A stretch of DNA of 64,000 nucleotides from Wenyingzhuangia heitensis (GTDB lineage Bacteria; Bacteroidota; Bacteroidia; Flavobacteriales; Flavobacteriaceae), in the NCBI RefSeq assembly GCF_011762155.1, contig NZ_JAASQL010000001.1, positions 1,954,251 through 2,018,250 of the forward strand, given 5' to 3'. The position numbers and the translations under genes are program-made. Under the pieces are notes generated by a model that did no database searches, was not told the DNA's origin, and was given only the letters and a program-made list of their open reading frames with translations. Shown here piece after piece: positions 41,254 through 51,147 of the stretch (its first letter is position 1; each line of letters starts with the position of its first letter).

Positions 41254-41873
41254 TCTTGTGACTTCAAGTCATTCACGGAGAGTAATAGAGGGGGAATTGA
41301 GAAGTAGATTTATGTTAGTAAGCCCTGTTCTCGATACTTCTTTTACTTGCGTTTTACTACAGCAAAAGAAACTCGAACTGACACTTTGTTTTAGAAGAAC
41401 TTTATTATTCTGTCACTTCAAGTGATTTTTGAAGTGTAACGGAAAAAATTGTATCGAGAAGTAGGTTTTAAATAGGAATGCTGTTTTCTATAGTTAAAAC
41501 CACAACTAAGGTAAAAGAAACTCGAACTGACACTTTGTTTTAGAAGAACTTTATTACTCTGTCACTTCGAGTGATTTTTGAAGTGCAACGGAAAGAATTG
41601 TATCGAGAAGTAGGTTTTAAATAGGAATGCTGTTTTCTATAGTTAAAACCACAACTAAGGCAAAAGAAACTCGAACTGATATTTTGTTTTTAGAAGAACT
41701 TTATTACTCTGTCATTTCGAGTGATTTTTGAAGTGTAACGGAAAAAATTGTATCGAGAAGTAGATTTGAAATAGTAATGCTACTATTGATACGCTATTAC
41801 TACTCGAACTGACAAGGTTTTCAAGACAAATTCCTTTCATTGTCATTTTAGAAATTTACTCGAACAGACATTA
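41254..41873. repeat. 149-bp-period tandem repeat array
   Basis: Three clear units begin AAAAGAAACTCGAACTGA at 41364, 41513 and 41662, giving an exact period of 149 bp. Each holds TTAGAAGAACTTTATTA, the small dyad TCACTTC(G/A)AGTGA, GAAGTG(T/C)AACGGAAA and TTGTATCGAGAAGTAG. A degenerate unit precedes them (about 41254-41363) and half-units with CTCGAACTGACA follow to 41873. No ORF. The GTATCGAGAAG and TTCGAGTGA motifs resemble intergenic repeats of Flavobacteriaceae. The units fill almost the whole 665-bp gap. Confidence 0.88.
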
Positions 41874-41882
41874 ATATTCTAA

Positions 41883-42575
41883 CTAATTACTAGCTTTTAC
41901 ATCTCCCATATGGATGTCCATGCCAATTAATTTTAGCGTATGATTAGTTGGTAATTTACAACCTGCTTTGGTAGTAATCCAATCTTCCCAAGTAGTTTTT
42001 AAACCACCAATAGGTATAATAGTAACCCACATTTTAAAAGATATTGGAATGAAATTGTCATCTAGAATCCATAAATAAGAATCTCCAGGTGTAGAACCTC
42101 CAGAGGTATAAGTAACTAGCAAGGAATTTTTACCATTGTGCTTAACAATACTTCTTTCTGCTCCAGAGTCTTTAACTTTATAAGGAGCTACCAACCAAAA
42201 AGAATCGTTATTAAAGTATTTTATCGCTTTTTTAATTAGTTCTGGAGCATTCACTTCTTTTCCATCAACATAAACTTTTGATTTTTTAGGTTGTTTGGTA
42301 AATAAAATAACTTTGTTATCAGCCCAAGCTACTTCAACCTTATCTTCTTTTTTGTACCATTTGTAATCATGCCCTCCTATAAAACTCCATTCTAATAGTG
42401 TTATATTATCATATGCGTTTTTGTTTAATGCTGTTAACATCCTGGTGGCTAACAATTCTGCTCGGTCTCCTTTTTCTCCTTTTGGTAACGATTCATTATT
42501 GATGATTCCAATCATAAAAAGAGAAGTAAACAATACAACTAAAACTAATGCTGAAATTTTTAAAAACTTTTTCAT
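41883..42575 (-). CDS. exported protein of unknown function
   Basis: 230 aa. The N-terminus KFLKISALVLVVLFTSLFMIGIIN is a signal peptide or anchor. The mature part is soluble: RAELLATRMLTALNKNAYDNIT, LEWSFIGGHDYKWYKKEDKVEVAW, KKAIKYFNNDSFWLVAPYKVKD and YLWILDDNFIPISFKMWV. The pattern of alternating strands recalls outer-membrane lipoprotein-sorting or LolA-like folds, but I cannot assign a family. It lies between the repeat array and the purL terminator. Confidence 0.68.
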   Translation of the reverse strand: MKKFLKISALVLVVLFTSLFMIGIINNESLPKGEKGDRAELLATRMLTALNKNAYDNITLLEWSFIGGHDYKWYKKEDKVEVAWADNKVILFTKQPKKSKVYVDGKEVNAPELIKKAIKYFNNDSFWLVAPYKVKDSGAERSIVKHNGKNSLLVTYTSGGSTPGDSYLWILDDNFIPISFKMWVTIIPIGGLKTTWEDWITTKAGCKLPTNHTLKLIGMDIHMGDVKASN

Positions 42576-42633
42576 AAGTGATCTGTTTAGAAGTGATAAT
42601 AGTAAAAGAGTTTGTCAACGTGTTTATATAAAT

Positions 42634-42667
42634 AAAAAAAACTCGCTAAATTTAGCGAGTTTTTTTT
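42634..42667 (-). terminator. terminator of purL
   Basis: Perfect 34-bp palindrome (17-bp arms, 42634-42650 and 42651-42667) with an A-run and a T-run, 7 bp after the purL stop in the minus direction. Confidence 0.9.
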
Positions 42668-42673
42668 AAATTA

Positions 42674-45600
42674 TTATTTTGTCAACCAATCTTTAGCGTT
42701 TACAAAAGCTTCTAGCCAAGGAGAAACTTCATCGTTTCTATCGGTAGGGTAGTTAGCCCAGTTCCATTGAAAAATAGAACGTTCAATATGTGGCATCATT
42801 ACCAAGTGACGACCATCTTCAGAACTCATCATAGCCGTATTGTAGCTAGATCCGTTAGGGTTGGCAGGATATCCTTTGTAACCGTATTTAGCTACCAAAT
42901 TATATTGATCTTCTGCGTAAGGCAAGTTAAACTTTCCTTCTCCATGAGAAATCCAAACTCCTAATTTGCTTCCTGTTAAGGTGCTTAACATTACCGAGTT
43001 GTTTTCTTGAATTTCTACAGAAGTAAATCCAGATTCGTGCTTGTGAGAATCGTTGTGTTCCATAACAGGCTTTTCTGCGTGTTCTGGGTTAATCAATCCT
43101 AATTCTATCAATAACTGACATCCGTTACAAATTCCTAAAGACAACGTGTCTTTACGAGCGTAGAAGTTGTCTAAAGCTGCTTTTGCTTTTGGGTTGTATA
43201 AGAAAGCACCAGCCCATCCTTTAGCAGAACCTAATACATCTGAGTTAGAGAAACCTCCAACAGCTGCTAAAAAGTTTACATCTTCTAAAGTTTCACGACC
43301 AGAAATTAAATCTGTCATGTGTACATCTTTTACATCAAAACCAGCTAAGTACAATGCGTTAGCCATTTCACGTTCTGAGTTAGATCCTTTTTCACGTAAC
43401 ACAGCTGCCACAGGTTTGTTACCTGCTTCTATCTTAGGTAATTTTCCTGTAAAGTTACTAGGGAATGTAAAGTCTAAAGCTTGATTTTTATAATTGTCAA
43501 ATCTTTCCGTAGCTTTTGCTTCTCCAGATTGTTTTTTGTCTAATAAGTAAGAAGTCTTAAACCAAACATCACGTAAATCTGCAATGTTAAATACTTCTGT
43601 AGTGTTTCCGTTTACTAAGGTTACTACTTCAGTTTCTACCGTAGTACCAATGTTTGCGAATTTCAATCCAGCTTCTGTTAAAGCAGCTTCCACTTCTGTA
43701 GCGTTTAAGGTCTGAATTACAACTCCTGCGTTTTCTGCAAACAATACTTTGGTCGTGTCCGCTTCATCTAAAGTAGAAATGTTAATGTTGGCACCTAAGT
43801 TTACATCTGCAAAACACATTTCTAAAATAGTGGTAATCAATCCACCTGCAGAAATATCGTGACCTGCTGTAATTAATCCTTTTTCTATTAAAGTTTGTAC
43901 GGTGTTAAAAGCCGTTTTAAATTTAGCGGAGTCTTTAATATCTGGAGTTTCTGTTCCAATTTTATTTAAAGCTTGTGCAAATGATGATCCTCCTAATTTA
44001 AATGCATCAGAAGAAAAATCTATATAATAAATAGTGTTTCCTTCTTTTTTAGAAAAAACAGGTTCTACTACTTTTTTAAGATCATTACAATGTCCTACAC
44101 CAGAAATAATAACCGTTCCTGGAGCAATTACATCTTTGTTTGGATATTTTTGTTTCATAGACAAAGAATCTTTTCCTGTTGGAATATTGATTCCTAAATC
44201 AATCGCAAAATCAGAAACAGCTTTTACAGCATTAAACAAACGAGCATCTTCTCCTTCGTTTTTACAAGGCCACATCCAGTTCGCAGATAAAGAAACAGAA
44301 GACAATTGATCTTCTAATGGAGCCCAAACTAAGTTGGTTAAACATTCTGCAATCGCGTTACGAGAACCTGCAGCTTCATTAATTAAAGCCGAAATAGGAG
44401 CGTGACCAATAGAAGTGGCAATTCCTTCTTTACCATTGTAGTCTAAAGCCATTACAGCTACATCATTTAAAGGCAATTGTAAAGGACCTGCACATTGTTG
44501 TTTGGCAACTTTACCACCCACACAACGGTCTACTTTGTTTGTTAACCAATCTTTACAAGCCACAGCCTCTAACTGTAAAACAGTTTGTACGTTTTGTTGA
44601 ATGTCTTTGTTATCATAAACAACTTCTTCGTATTTACGAGCAGTTGTTTTGTCATTTAAAATTGTTTTTGGAGATGATCCAAACATATCATTTAAATCTA
44701 AATCCATAGGAGCTTCTCCTGTAGTACTAGATCTAAATGTAAAGCGATTGTCGTTGGTTACATCACCAACTGTATACATTGGAGAACGTTCACGAGCGGC
44801 AACACGCTCTAAATAATCTATATCTTTTTGGTTGATGACCAATCCCATTCTTTCTTGAGATTCGTTCCCAATTGTTTCTTTGGCAGACAATGTAGGGTCT
44901 CCAATAGGTAATTTATCAGTATCAATCAATCCACCTGTTTCTTCTACTAACTCAGACAAACAGTTCATGTGTCCACCTGCACCGTGATCGTGAATAGACA
45001 CAATAGGGTTGATGTCACTTTCTACCATACCACGAATGGCATTGGCAGCACGTTTTTGCATTTCTGGGTTAGAACGTTGTACAGCGTTTAATTCAATTCC
45101 AGAATCCATAGCACCAGTATCTGCAGAAGATACCGCAGCACCTCCCATACCAATACGGTAATTATCTCCACCAAGAATTACAATTTTATCACCTGCTTTA
45201 GGTTCGTCTTTTAACGCTTGTTCTGCTTTACCATAACCTACACCACCAGCTTGCATAATTACTTTATCAAACCCTAAAGTTCTTAAATCTGCATCTGATA
45301 AATTTTTATTTAACTCTTCGTGTTCAAATGTTAATAAGGAACCAGAAATTAAAGGTTGACCAAATTTGTTTCCAAAATCAGAAGCACCGTTAGAAGCTTT
45401 GATTAAGATATCCATTGGAGTTTGGTATAACCACTTTCTTTCTTCTAAATTTTCCCAAGGTCTGTTTTCTTCTAGTCTTGAATAAGAAGTCATGTAAACA
45501 GCTGTTCCTGCTAAGGGTAAAGAACCTTTACCACCTGCCAAACGGTCTCTAATTTCTCCACCTGCACCGGTTGCAGCTCCGTTAAAAGGCTCTACAGTGG

Positions 45601-46351
45601 TAGGGAAGTTGTGTGTTTCTGCTTTTAAAGAAATTACAGATTGATATTCTTTGTTTTCGTAAAAGTCAGGTTTGTCTGCTGTTTTTGGAGCAAATTGAAC
45701 TGCTTTTGGTCCCTTTACAAAGGCAACGTTGTCTTTATATGCGGATACAATTCCGTTCGGAAATTCGTTAGATGTTTTACGAATCATTTTAAATAAAGAA
45801 GTATCTTTTTCTTCTCCATCAATCACAAATGTTCCGTTAAATATTTTGTGTCTACAGTGTTCTGAATTGATTTGAGAAAAACCAAAGACTTCAGAATCTG
45901 TTAATTTACGTCCAATACGCTTAGACATGTCTTCTAAATACTCAATTTCATCATCACTTAAAGACAACCCTTCTTGCGCATCAAAAGCTTTAATGTCTTC
46001 AATTTCTAAAATTGGTTCTGGTTGTACATTAATGGTATAAGAGTCTTGATTTAACCCTTCGTACATTTTTTGTAACATAGGGTCTATTGCAGTTTCTTTT
46101 GAATCTGCTTTAGTAAACTCTTCTATTCTTTCAATTCCAGAAATACTCATATTCTGAGTAATTTCTACTGCGTTGGTACTCCAAGGAGTAATCATTTCTC
46201 TACGAGGTCCAATATAAAAACCTTCTAAAGCATCAGCGTTTATTTGTGTAGCATTTCCAAATAACCATTCTAATTTTTGAATGTTTTCAGCCGATTGTGC
46301 TGATGTTTGTACTGCAAAAACAGTCGTATTTTTTTGAAAGAATAATATCAT
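42674..46351 (-). CDS. purL: phosphoribosylformylglycinamidine synthase, large single-chain form
   Basis: 1225-aa enzyme of purine synthesis converting FGAR and glutamine to FGAM. It has the single-chain layout of E. coli PurL. The N-terminal domain is followed by the linker (GFSQINSEHCRHKIFNG), two AIR-synthase-like halves (SLKAETHNFPTTVEPFNGAATGAGGEIRD; LSANWMWPCKNEGEDARLF, PTGKDSLSMKQKYP) and a C-terminal glutaminase (GICNGCQLLIELGL with nucleophile Cys; SHGEGKF; MMPHIERSIFQWN). Full length and intact. It has a -7 box at 46388-46395. Single-gene unit, as is common in Bacteroidota. Confidence 0.97.
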   Translation of the reverse strand: MILFFQKNTTVFAVQTSAQSAENIQKLEWLFGNATQINADALEGFYIGPRREMITPWSTNAVEITQNMSISGIERIEEFTKADSKETAIDPMLQKMYEGLNQDSYTINVQPEPILEIEDIKAFDAQEGLSLSDDEIEYLEDMSKRIGRKLTDSEVFGFSQINSEHCRHKIFNGTFVIDGEEKDTSLFKMIRKTSNEFPNGIVSAYKDNVAFVKGPKAVQFAPKTADKPDFYENKEYQSVISLKAETHNFPTTVEPFNGAATGAGGEIRDRLAGGKGSLPLAGTAVYMTSYSRLEENRPWENLEERKWLYQTPMDILIKASNGASDFGNKFGQPLISGSLLTFEHEELNKNLSDADLRTLGFDKVIMQAGGVGYGKAEQALKDEPKAGDKIVILGGDNYRIGMGGAAVSSADTGAMDSGIELNAVQRSNPEMQKRAANAIRGMVESDINPIVSIHDHGAGGHMNCLSELVEETGGLIDTDKLPIGDPTLSAKETIGNESQERMGLVINQKDIDYLERVAARERSPMYTVGDVTNDNRFTFRSSTTGEAPMDLDLNDMFGSSPKTILNDKTTARKYEEVVYDNKDIQQNVQTVLQLEAVACKDWLTNKVDRCVGGKVAKQQCAGPLQLPLNDVAVMALDYNGKEGIATSIGHAPISALINEAAGSRNAIAECLTNLVWAPLEDQLSSVSLSANWMWPCKNEGEDARLFNAVKAVSDFAIDLGINIPTGKDSLSMKQKYPNKDVIAPGTVIISGVGHCNDLKKVVEPVFSKKEGNTIYYIDFSSDAFKLGGSSFAQALNKIGTETPDIKDSAKFKTAFNTVQTLIEKGLITAGHDISAGGLITTILEMCFADVNLGANINISTLDEADTTKVLFAENAGVVIQTLNATEVEAALTEAGLKFANIGTTVETEVVTLVNGNTTEVFNIADLRDVWFKTSYLLDKKQSGEAKATERFDNYKNQALDFTFPSNFTGKLPKIEAGNKPVAAVLREKGSNSEREMANALYLAGFDVKDVHMTDLISGRETLEDVNFLAAVGGFSNSDVLGSAKGWAGAFLYNPKAKAALDNFYARKDTLSLGICNGCQLLIELGLINPEHAEKPVMEHNDSHKHESGFTSVEIQENNSVMLSTLTGSKLGVWISHGEGKFNLPYAEDQYNLVAKYGYKGYPANPNGSSYNTAMMSSEDGRHLVMMPHIERSIFQWNWANYPTDRNDEVSPWLEAFVNAKDWLTK

Positions 46352-46387
46352 TATGAATGAAGTTTGTTCAAGTTTAACTTAAAAGCG

Positions 46388-46395
46388 CAAATTTA
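46388..46395 (-). promoter_or_regulatory. -7 box of purL
   Basis: TAAATTTG on the minus strand fully matches TAnnTTTG, 36 bp upstream of the purL ATG. No purine riboswitch is visible in the leader. Confidence 0.55.
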
Positions 46396-46453
46396 GATAA
46401 AATAGTGGACTTTAAGGAGTGTATTATTTAAAGATTTTTTAATTATAAAAAAC

Positions 46454-47773
46454 TTAAATAGTGCTTGTTCTGTATTGTACTTTTCGTTTGATGATTTTGT
46501 ATCTAACTTTTATACGATGTAGTATTTGAATTAAAACAGGCTCATATTGTGTATATGCTAAAAAGAAAAAAATAAATAATATGGCTCCAGAAATAGAAAA
46601 AAATGGAGTTAGTTTATTTTTGATCAAGATATCTAATCTAAAACCAAAAAAACCTTGGTATAATAGAATTACGTGAAGTACGTATACTGACAAAGTATTT
46701 TGTCCAATTTTAATAAATGTTTGATAATTCCAGTTTGATAATTTCCACATTCCTAAAACAATAGGGATAAAAAATAAGCTATAAGCTACAATGTTTTGTA
46801 AAGGTGTTTCTAATGGTGTTGTAAATAAATAACAACCCAATCCAAAACTGATACCTATCAGATTACGAACCACTATTTTAGGAACATCAAATAGAGTTTG
46901 TGTTCTAAGTGTTGTAATTCCTTTTTGAAGTAATATAATCAACCCAATAAAAATTAATACCTGACAAAAGCGAACAGGTTCGTAACCATATTTAAAAGAT
47001 TTAAGCAGGTTAAAAAGTGGTAGTTTTTGTATGCCTGCCAATAAAGGGTAGGTAAGTAATTGTACTAGAACTCCTGAAACTATTAATCCGAAAGGGAATA
47101 AAAAATGATTGGCTTTGTGTTTTAAGGTATAAATAACACTACCCAAAGCACCTCCCAAAAACACATAACCAGACCAAGGGAATAATGGAAAAACAGATGT
47201 TTTTAAAGTAGTGTCTTTACTTGTTATTAAAATGTTTTCTATAAATCGAGGTAGGTAGGTGTATTCCATAGCATACAATGTAGGACTTATAATAACAACT
47301 AATAAACCCATTATTCCCAACAAAAATCCTAAAGGAATTTTAAGTATATAGGTTTTAATTAAGTAAATAGTTATTAATAAAATAAGTGAGGTTCCTATGC
47401 ATTGCAATACATGAAATATTTGAGTAAGACTTGTAAATAAAGGTCTTTCTGAAAAAAAGTGGGTATACAAATTAAATTGTAAAAAATAACCTATTGCAAT
47501 TAAAGTGATCCCTCTTTTTAATCCTTTTTGTACTCTAGGATTAGACCAGCCTTGCGTACTACTTTGTAATAATAAATAGGTGAAAATCAATCCAGAAACA
47601 GATAAAAACAAAGGAGCAGTAAGTCCTCTTGTAAATTTCCAAACAGCATAAATAGGATTTAAAGGGTCACGAAAAACGGGTAATAGGCTATGGGTCATAA
47701 AATGACCTTCCAGCATCATTAGTATGGCTACAGATCTAAGAATGTCAATGTATTCTAATCTTTTTGTTTTCAA
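46454..47773 (-). CDS. heparan-glucosaminide-type membrane acyltransferase family protein
   Basis: About 439 aa and about ten membrane helices. The start is unusual: no suitable ATG precedes the conserved KRLEYIDILRSVAILMMLEGHFMTH, so TTG at 47773 (LKTKRLEYID) is the likely start, placed 25 bp after a -7 box (47798-47805). A TTG at 47818 lies upstream of the predicted transcript start. The helix 1 motif RSVAILMMLEGHF is typical of DUF1624/YeiB-type acyltransferases, whose histidine takes the acyl group. Substrate unknown. It is divergent from the methyltransferase gene. Confidence 0.75.
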   Translation of the reverse strand: MKTKRLEYIDILRSVAILMMLEGHFMTHSLLPVFRDPLNPIYAVWKFTRGLTAPLFLSVSGLIFTYLLLQSSTQGWSNPRVQKGLKRGITLIAIGYFLQFNLYTHFFSERPLFTSLTQIFHVLQCIGTSLILLITIYLIKTYILKIPLGFLLGIMGLLVVIISPTLYAMEYTYLPRFIENILITSKDTTLKTSVFPLFPWSGYVFLGGALGSVIYTLKHKANHFLFPFGLIVSGVLVQLLTYPLLAGIQKLPLFNLLKSFKYGYEPVRFCQVLIFIGLIILLQKGITTLRTQTLFDVPKIVVRNLIGISFGLGCYLFTTPLETPLQNIVAYSLFFIPIVLGMWKLSNWNYQTFIKIGQNTLSVYVLHVILLYQGFFGFRLDILIKNKLTPFFSISGAILFIFFFLAYTQYEPVLIQILHRIKVRYKIIKRKVQYRTSTI

Positions 47774-47797
47774 TGTTTTAGGCTCGTTAATTTTGCG

Positions 47798-47805
47798 CGA
47801 ATGTA
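47798..47805 (-). promoter_or_regulatory. -7 box of the acyltransferase gene
   Basis: TACATTCG on the minus strand matches TAnnTTTG except for one base. It predicts a transcription start near 47791 and supports the TTG start at 47773. Confidence 0.45.
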
Positions 47806-47890
47806 AACAAAAAAACAATAGGTTATTTAATTATTTACATTCGATTTCTATCCGTGACCTATATCTATTTTTTTATCCATTAATAAAGAC

Positions 47891-47898
47891 TAATTTTG
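47891..47898 (+). promoter_or_regulatory. -7 box of the methyltransferase gene (leaderless candidate)
   Basis: TAATTTTG fully matches TAnnTTTG and ends only 4 bp before the ATG at 47903. The usual 5-7-bp distance to the start places transcription at or next to the A of the ATG, so the mRNA may be leaderless. Confidence 0.5.
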
Positions 47899-47902
47899 CA
47901 GT

Positions 47903-49054
47903 ATGGATGAATTTAAACCTCTTTTTGAAGAAATTCAAAATAGCCTTGTAGCAGACACTTTTGTGAAAATGACATTTAGTAAACCTATCAGAAAAAATGA
48001 TGGATTACGTAATGTATATGTAAGATTAGTAACAATACAAAATCAACAAAAATTTCAGTTTACCTATCGTAATAAAACCAACGATGTCGTAAAAAACTAC
48101 ACACTAGAAGAAGCTTTTGAAGAAGTTGAAACGTTGTTAACTAATACGTTTCGTTCTGCTGTAGTGTTTACATTGCCAGATGATATTCAAGTATTTGTTT
48201 CTAAAAAGAAAGTAGTAACTCTTAAAAAAGTGGCTCCTAGTTTTACCAACAAGTTACCAGAAACTCACGATAGACCTAAAGAAAAACGTGCAGCCAATAA
48301 AGATTATTTGTTTTACTTAGGGGTAACAGATAAAGAGGGAAATGTAATTCCTAAAATGGCAGATAAATATCGTCAGATAAACAAGTATTTAGAAATAATA
48401 GAAAGTTTAATTAATGGAATTAAGTTACCAAAACACATTCAGATTGTAGATATGGGTTCTGGAAAAGGGTATTTAACTTTTGCCTTGTATGATTATTTAA
48501 AAAACGATAGACATAAAGAGGTTTCTGTTACAGGAATTGAGTTACGAGATGGTTTGGTTACGTATTGTAATGATGTTGCTGAAAAATGTGGTTTTGAGGG
48601 GTTGAATTTTGAAAACAAATTAATTCAGGATTACGACAACAAAAAAATAGACATTTTAATTGCTTTGCATGCTTGTGATACCGCCACAGATGATGCGATT
48701 GCTAAAGGAATTGTAGCCAATGCTGGTTTGGTTATTTGTGCACCTTGTTGTCATAAACAAGTTCGTCAACAAGTAAAAGGAGTGGAGCAGGAGAGTCCTT
48801 TGTTAAAATATGGAATTTTTAAAGAACGTCAGTTTGAAATGATTACAGATACTATTAGAGCTTTAATTTTAGAAAAGCATCAATATAGTACTAAGGTATT
48901 TGAGTTTATTTCTAATGAACATACTCGTAAAAATGTAATGTTGGTGGGATCTAAAACAAATAAAAAGGCAGATACTAAAGACATAAATGATAAAATAAAG
49001 GATTTAAAAAGTCAGTACCAAATAGATTTTCATTATTTAGAAAAGCAAGTTTAA
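47903..49054 (+). CDS. SAM-dependent methyltransferase, Methyltransf_32-like
   Basis: 383 aa. The N-terminal 150 residues form an unidentified domain (FVKMTFSKPIRKNDGLRNVYVRLV, FQFTYRNKTNDVVKNYTLEEA). The C-terminal class I methyltransferase shows IQIVDMGSGKGYLTFALYDYL (SAM loop, about residues 185-205), VTGIELRDGLV, LIALHACDTATDDAI and VICAPCCHKQVRQQ. The ALHACD/APCCHK pair is characteristic of the METTL25-related PF13679 group, some of which modify RNA. Substrate unknown. The hairpin at 49057-49088 ends the transcript. Confidence 0.87.
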   Translation: MDEFKPLFEEIQNSLVADTFVKMTFSKPIRKNDGLRNVYVRLVTIQNQQKFQFTYRNKTNDVVKNYTLEEAFEEVETLLTNTFRSAVVFTLPDDIQVFVSKKKVVTLKKVAPSFTNKLPETHDRPKEKRAANKDYLFYLGVTDKEGNVIPKMADKYRQINKYLEIIESLINGIKLPKHIQIVDMGSGKGYLTFALYDYLKNDRHKEVSVTGIELRDGLVTYCNDVAEKCGFEGLNFENKLIQDYDNKKIDILIALHACDTATDDAIAKGIVANAGLVICAPCCHKQVRQQVKGVEQESPLLKYGIFKERQFEMITDTIRALILEKHQYSTKVFEFISNEHTRKNVMLVGSKTNKKADTKDINDKIKDLKSQYQIDFHYLEKQV

Positions 49055-49056
49055 CT

Positions 49057-49088
49057 AAAAAAGCTCTGAAGAAATTCAGAGCTTTTTT
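49057..49088 (+). terminator. terminator of the methyltransferase gene
   Basis: 14-bp stem (49057-49070 and 49075-49088), GAAA loop and T-run, 3 bp after the stop at 49054. Confidence 0.88.
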
Positions 49089-49140
49089 TATGTTTATAAC
49101 TGAGGTAAGTTCGGTTTTAAAAGAAAACTTTTACCAGTGT

Positions 49141-51036
49141 TTACTCTTTATCTTGACGATTGATATTTACATTAAAACTAGGAGCTTTGTAATCTTTGTC
49201 TAAATAATCTTTAGGAATAGTGGTCATGTTTCCATCTCTAGCAGCACGGTAATGTGGTGATAGTATTTCAATACCATTTTCATTACAAACATCTTGTATG
49301 TTTTGATGTAGATCAGAATAAATAATTGCTTGTTTGGCCACAACAGTGGTGTAAGCATTCAATTCATAAGAAACATAATAATCATCTAAACTAGTTTGTA
49401 AAACAAAAGGTTTGGGTACGTTAGAAACAGCTTCTGTTCTAATAGCAGCTTCTATTAAACTTTCGTGAACTAATTTCCATGGCACATCATAACCCAAAGT
49501 AACTGTGGTGTGTAAAATCAATCCATTCTCATCTGCAATACTAGTATAGTTGATAATATTACTTGCTAAAATAGTAGAGTTAGGAACCGTAATAATTTCA
49601 TTTTTCACGGTTTTTAAACGCGTAATCAACAGTGTTTTTTCTACCACATCTCCTTTAATATCTCCAAATTTAATTCGATCGCCTAGTTTAAAAGAACGCA
49701 TGTAGGTAATTACCAATCCGGCAACCATATTGGATATTGCTGTAGAAGAACCTAAAGAAAATAAAATACCTACAAATACAGAGACTCCTTGAAAAACTTT
49801 GGAATCATTTCCTGGTAAATGTGGGAATATTAAAACGATGGTAAACGCATATAACAAAACCTTAGCAATTCCAAAAGTAGGCATTGCCCAATCTGGATGA
49901 AATCCATTGATTTTTAATTTTTCGTTTTTAATTTCGCTAAAAATATATTTTACAAATCTTATAAAATAACGCATCACAATATAAATAACAGCAATACTAA
50001 ACAGGTTGGGTAAAAAACCGATAATATCCATTAAAACCCCTTTAAAAGGATTCCAAATAAGGTTAAATAATGTATCAGCCCAATCTCTAGTAAAAGGAAA
50101 GATGCTAAACAAAATAGGCAATGTTATGTATAAAATAACAACATATACAATAATTTTTAAGGCTTTTATAATATAGGATACTAATACCAATGCTTGTTCT
50201 GTAGACACAATAACATAGTCGTTGTATTTTACATCTTTTAACCAAGACTCTTGCTTTAAATCAATAATTGCATCAAGTTTTATAAATAATTTTTTAACCA
50301 ATTTAATAATCAATACCAGGATTATGATGGCTAATAAAACAAGTCCTACTCTCAGTAATATTTTTTGCAGACTATTTTCTTTTTTAGCGGTAACTATAGC
50401 GGTTTTGATAGTGTCTTTAAAAAGATTGGCACTGCTTTCTAAAGATTGATTGTACCAAATGGCATCGGCCTCAGAAATACTCATAATAATAAGTTCATTA
50501 TAAACAATATCATAAGTGTTCTCAAAAGGATTTACTTTGATTAAATCAATTTTTAAGAAATCATCATTGTATAATTTTTCTATTTTTTTAGAAATATTTT
50601 TAGCTCTTTCTGCAGCAGTAGAAGAGCCTATTTTGGCATAAATTAAAAATAGAGTGTCTTTCATAACCCCAACTACAGGATGCCCTTTTGCGGTGTTTCT
50701 TAGTGCATCAATTCTATTTTTCTTATCAGAAATTCTATTTTTTTCGGCTTCTTCAATCTGTTTTAGTTGATTTAAAAGTTCTTCTTTTTTTAAATTATCT
50801 GTGGTTTTTAAAGATTGTAATGTTTTTTCTAATTCTAATTTTTTAATAGAATCTAGTTTGCGTTGTTCTTTAATTTCAAAAAGTTTTTGATTAAAATCCT
50901 TTAACAAGCTATTGTTAATACTGTCTTTTTGAACGCTAAGACTATCAGTAGGTTGATTTTCTGTTGTTTGAGAAAAGGCAATTGTGTAAGTAAGAACAGT
51001 ACATAGTACTAAAAGAATAAAACCAGATTTTTTCAT
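49141..51036 (-). CDS. MscS-family mechanosensitive channel with long N-terminal region
   Basis: 631 aa. A signal peptide (LLVLCTVLTYTIAFSQ) is followed by a periplasmic part with coiled coil (about residues 45-110: KEQRKLDSIKKLELEKTL) and a small alpha/beta domain (TLFLIYAKIGSSTAAERAKNI). Four or five membrane helices follow, then the MscS core: SLGSSTAISNMVAGLVITYMRSFKLGDRIKFGDIKGDVVEKTLLITRLKTVKNEIITVPNSTIL (pore helix and beta domain) and a C-terminal alpha/beta domain. Inner-membrane pressure valve. Longer than E. coli MscS (286 aa), like the MscK/YbdG group. Confidence 0.9.
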   Translation of the reverse strand: MKKSGFILLVLCTVLTYTIAFSQTTENQPTDSLSVQKDSINNSLLKDFNQKLFEIKEQRKLDSIKKLELEKTLQSLKTTDNLKKEELLNQLKQIEEAEKNRISDKKNRIDALRNTAKGHPVVGVMKDTLFLIYAKIGSSTAAERAKNISKKIEKLYNDDFLKIDLIKVNPFENTYDIVYNELIIMSISEADAIWYNQSLESSANLFKDTIKTAIVTAKKENSLQKILLRVGLVLLAIIILVLIIKLVKKLFIKLDAIIDLKQESWLKDVKYNDYVIVSTEQALVLVSYIIKALKIIVYVVILYITLPILFSIFPFTRDWADTLFNLIWNPFKGVLMDIIGFLPNLFSIAVIYIVMRYFIRFVKYIFSEIKNEKLKINGFHPDWAMPTFGIAKVLLYAFTIVLIFPHLPGNDSKVFQGVSVFVGILFSLGSSTAISNMVAGLVITYMRSFKLGDRIKFGDIKGDVVEKTLLITRLKTVKNEIITVPNSTILASNIINYTSIADENGLILHTTVTLGYDVPWKLVHESLIEAAIRTEAVSNVPKPFVLQTSLDDYYVSYELNAYTTVVAKQAIIYSDLHQNIQDVCNENGIEILSPHYRAARDGNMTTIPKDYLDKDYKAPSFNVNINRQDKE

Positions 51037-51147
51037 AATTAAGTTATTAGAGTCCCAGGTATAAGTTAAGGTTTATTATACTAGAACAAAATAAATGTAA
51101 TTTAAAAAATAATTAAAACCTCTTATTATATTTAAAAATAGTGAGAT

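Noticed and set aside
41254-41873. CRISPR-like repeat array
   Set aside because: The period is 149 bp with units almost identical throughout, no short repeat/unique spacer pattern and no cas genes.
42674-46351. Plus-strand frames inside purL (e.g. 43167-43484, 44034-44309)
   Set aside because: Antisense shadows of a highly conserved gene.
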